This document shows, piece after piece, positions 63,846 through 64,000 of a DNA stretch of 64,000 bases. The position numbers and the translations under genes were made by a program. The notes under the pieces were generated by a model. That model had not been told where the DNA came from. It did no database searches and saw only the letters and a program-made list of their open reading frames with translations. The DNA is from Oscillatoriales cyanobacterium (GTDB lineage Bacteria > Cyanobacteriota > Cyanobacteriia > Cyanobacteriales > Laspinemataceae), in the NCBI GenBank assembly GCA_011390955.1, contig JAABRM010000037.1:1-64000 (forward strand), given 5' to 3'. The stretch's first letter is position 1; each line of letters opens with the position of its first letter.

Positions 63846-63884
63846 ATATTCGGGGGATCTGCCGAAAGCAAATCCCCCGAATAT
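63846..63884. terminator. Bidirectional terminator between rdgB and glnB
   Basis: ATATTCGGGGGAT (63846-63858) pairs perfectly over 13 bp with ATCCCCCGAATAT (63872-63884), with a 13-base loop, in the gap between convergent genes. Confidence 0.75.
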
Positions 63885-63910
63885 AGATTGGTTGAAAATT
63901 ACCTGACTGC

Positions 63911-64000
63911 CTAAATCGCTTCCAGATCTTTTTCTCCGGTACGAATGCGGACAATCTGTTCTACAGGGCTAATGAAAATTTTGCCGTCGCCGATTTCGCC
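63911..64000 (-). CDS. glnB: Nitrogen regulatory protein P-II, 3' end
   Basis: The last 29 codons plus TAG of a gene running off the right edge. The translation GEIGDGKIFISPVEQIVRIR and TGEKDLEAI is the C-terminal of GlnB, the trimeric P-II regulator of carbon/nitrogen balance in cyanobacteria that binds ATP, ADP and 2-oxoglutarate. GDGKIF is the conserved nucleotide-binding C-loop region. The N-terminal about 83 residues, including the T-loop Ser49 site, lie outside the window. Confidence 0.93.
   Translation of the reverse strand, partial: GEIGDGKIFISPVEQIVRIRTGEKDLEAI

Noticed and set aside
63846-63884. Perfect 13-bp inverted repeat considered as a MITE
   Set aside because: It is single-copy, lies between convergent genes and has terminator geometry.
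1-64000. tRNA and rRNA genes
   Set aside because: No TTCRANNC loop with matching acceptor stem and no rRNA signature were noticed on either strand.

Overview
The window is cyanobacterial. It carries photosystem and thylakoid genes (psaE, psbO, ndhO), the HIP1 octamer GCGATCGC at high density on both strands, a GlnB C-terminus at the right edge, and several families so far described almost only from cyanobacteria (DUF4278, DUF3172, HpsJ, XisH/XisI). A cyanoexosortase with HpsJ, very large multidomain signalling kinases and many interspersed repeats point to a filamentous, probably gliding, Oscillatoriales-like organism. The genus cannot be fixed from sequence reading alone.

Layout. 0-3.6 kb: a PLP-dependent threonine/serine dehydratase and a MacB-type ABC exporter pair, followed by a two-repeat CRISPR remnant. 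3.8-10.7 kb: mostly minus-strand housekeeping and photosynthesis genes (mdh, ndhO, mutM, psaE), a DUF6391-like membrane protein, a MORN-repeat protein, a proline-rich lipoprotein, then a plus-strand DUF4278 protein. 10.8-11.5 kb: an ORF-less group II intron in intergenic DNA. 11.9-19.2 kb: a zinc-ribbon protein with a coding minisatellite, a transglutaminase/DUF2126 protein and a Ski2-like helicase. 19.8-21.7 kb: cyanoexosortase operon with HpsJ. 22.0-24.5 kb: a CHAT protease-like / ATPase / nucleotide cyclase fusion. 25.5-36 kb: DUF3172, PCP_red, AMIN, LapA, phosphohexomutase, RecF and P-type Ca2+ ATPase genes separated by repeat-filled gaps, including one candidate HEARO/omega-like RNA. 37-46.7 kb: three c-di-GMP/phosphorelay genes, one coding for a 2002-residue Ser/Thr-His hybrid kinase. 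47-50.3 kb: redoxin, pyrH-frr, and a geranylgeranyl-reductase-family flavoprotein. 50.4-53.4 kb: a small accessory stretch with a membrane protein plus frameshifted small partner (possible CATRA-type conflict module) and xisH-xisI. 54-64 kb: a degenerate histidine kinase, psbO, an RTX/PPC protein, a broken TnpB, a second phosphohexomutase, rdgB and the 3' end of glnB.

Intergenic DNA is dominated by repeats: AACAACCAACAA-type simple repeats, AATTGATAATTG repeats, a three-hairpin palindromic element (five copies), a G-rich MITE family (TAGAC termini around CCCCCCTT/AAGGGGGG), and GTAGGGTGGGC palindromes. Many genes end or start directly in these repeats, so insertion is clearly continuing to shape this genome.

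The best candidates for something under-described are the CHAT-ATPase-cyclase fusion (22010-24460), the two-gene membrane module at 50391-52295, the ORF-less group II intron with matching EBS/IBS pairs, and the structured RNA candidate at about 28477-28740. All functional calls rest on motif recognition by eye; no database search was run.
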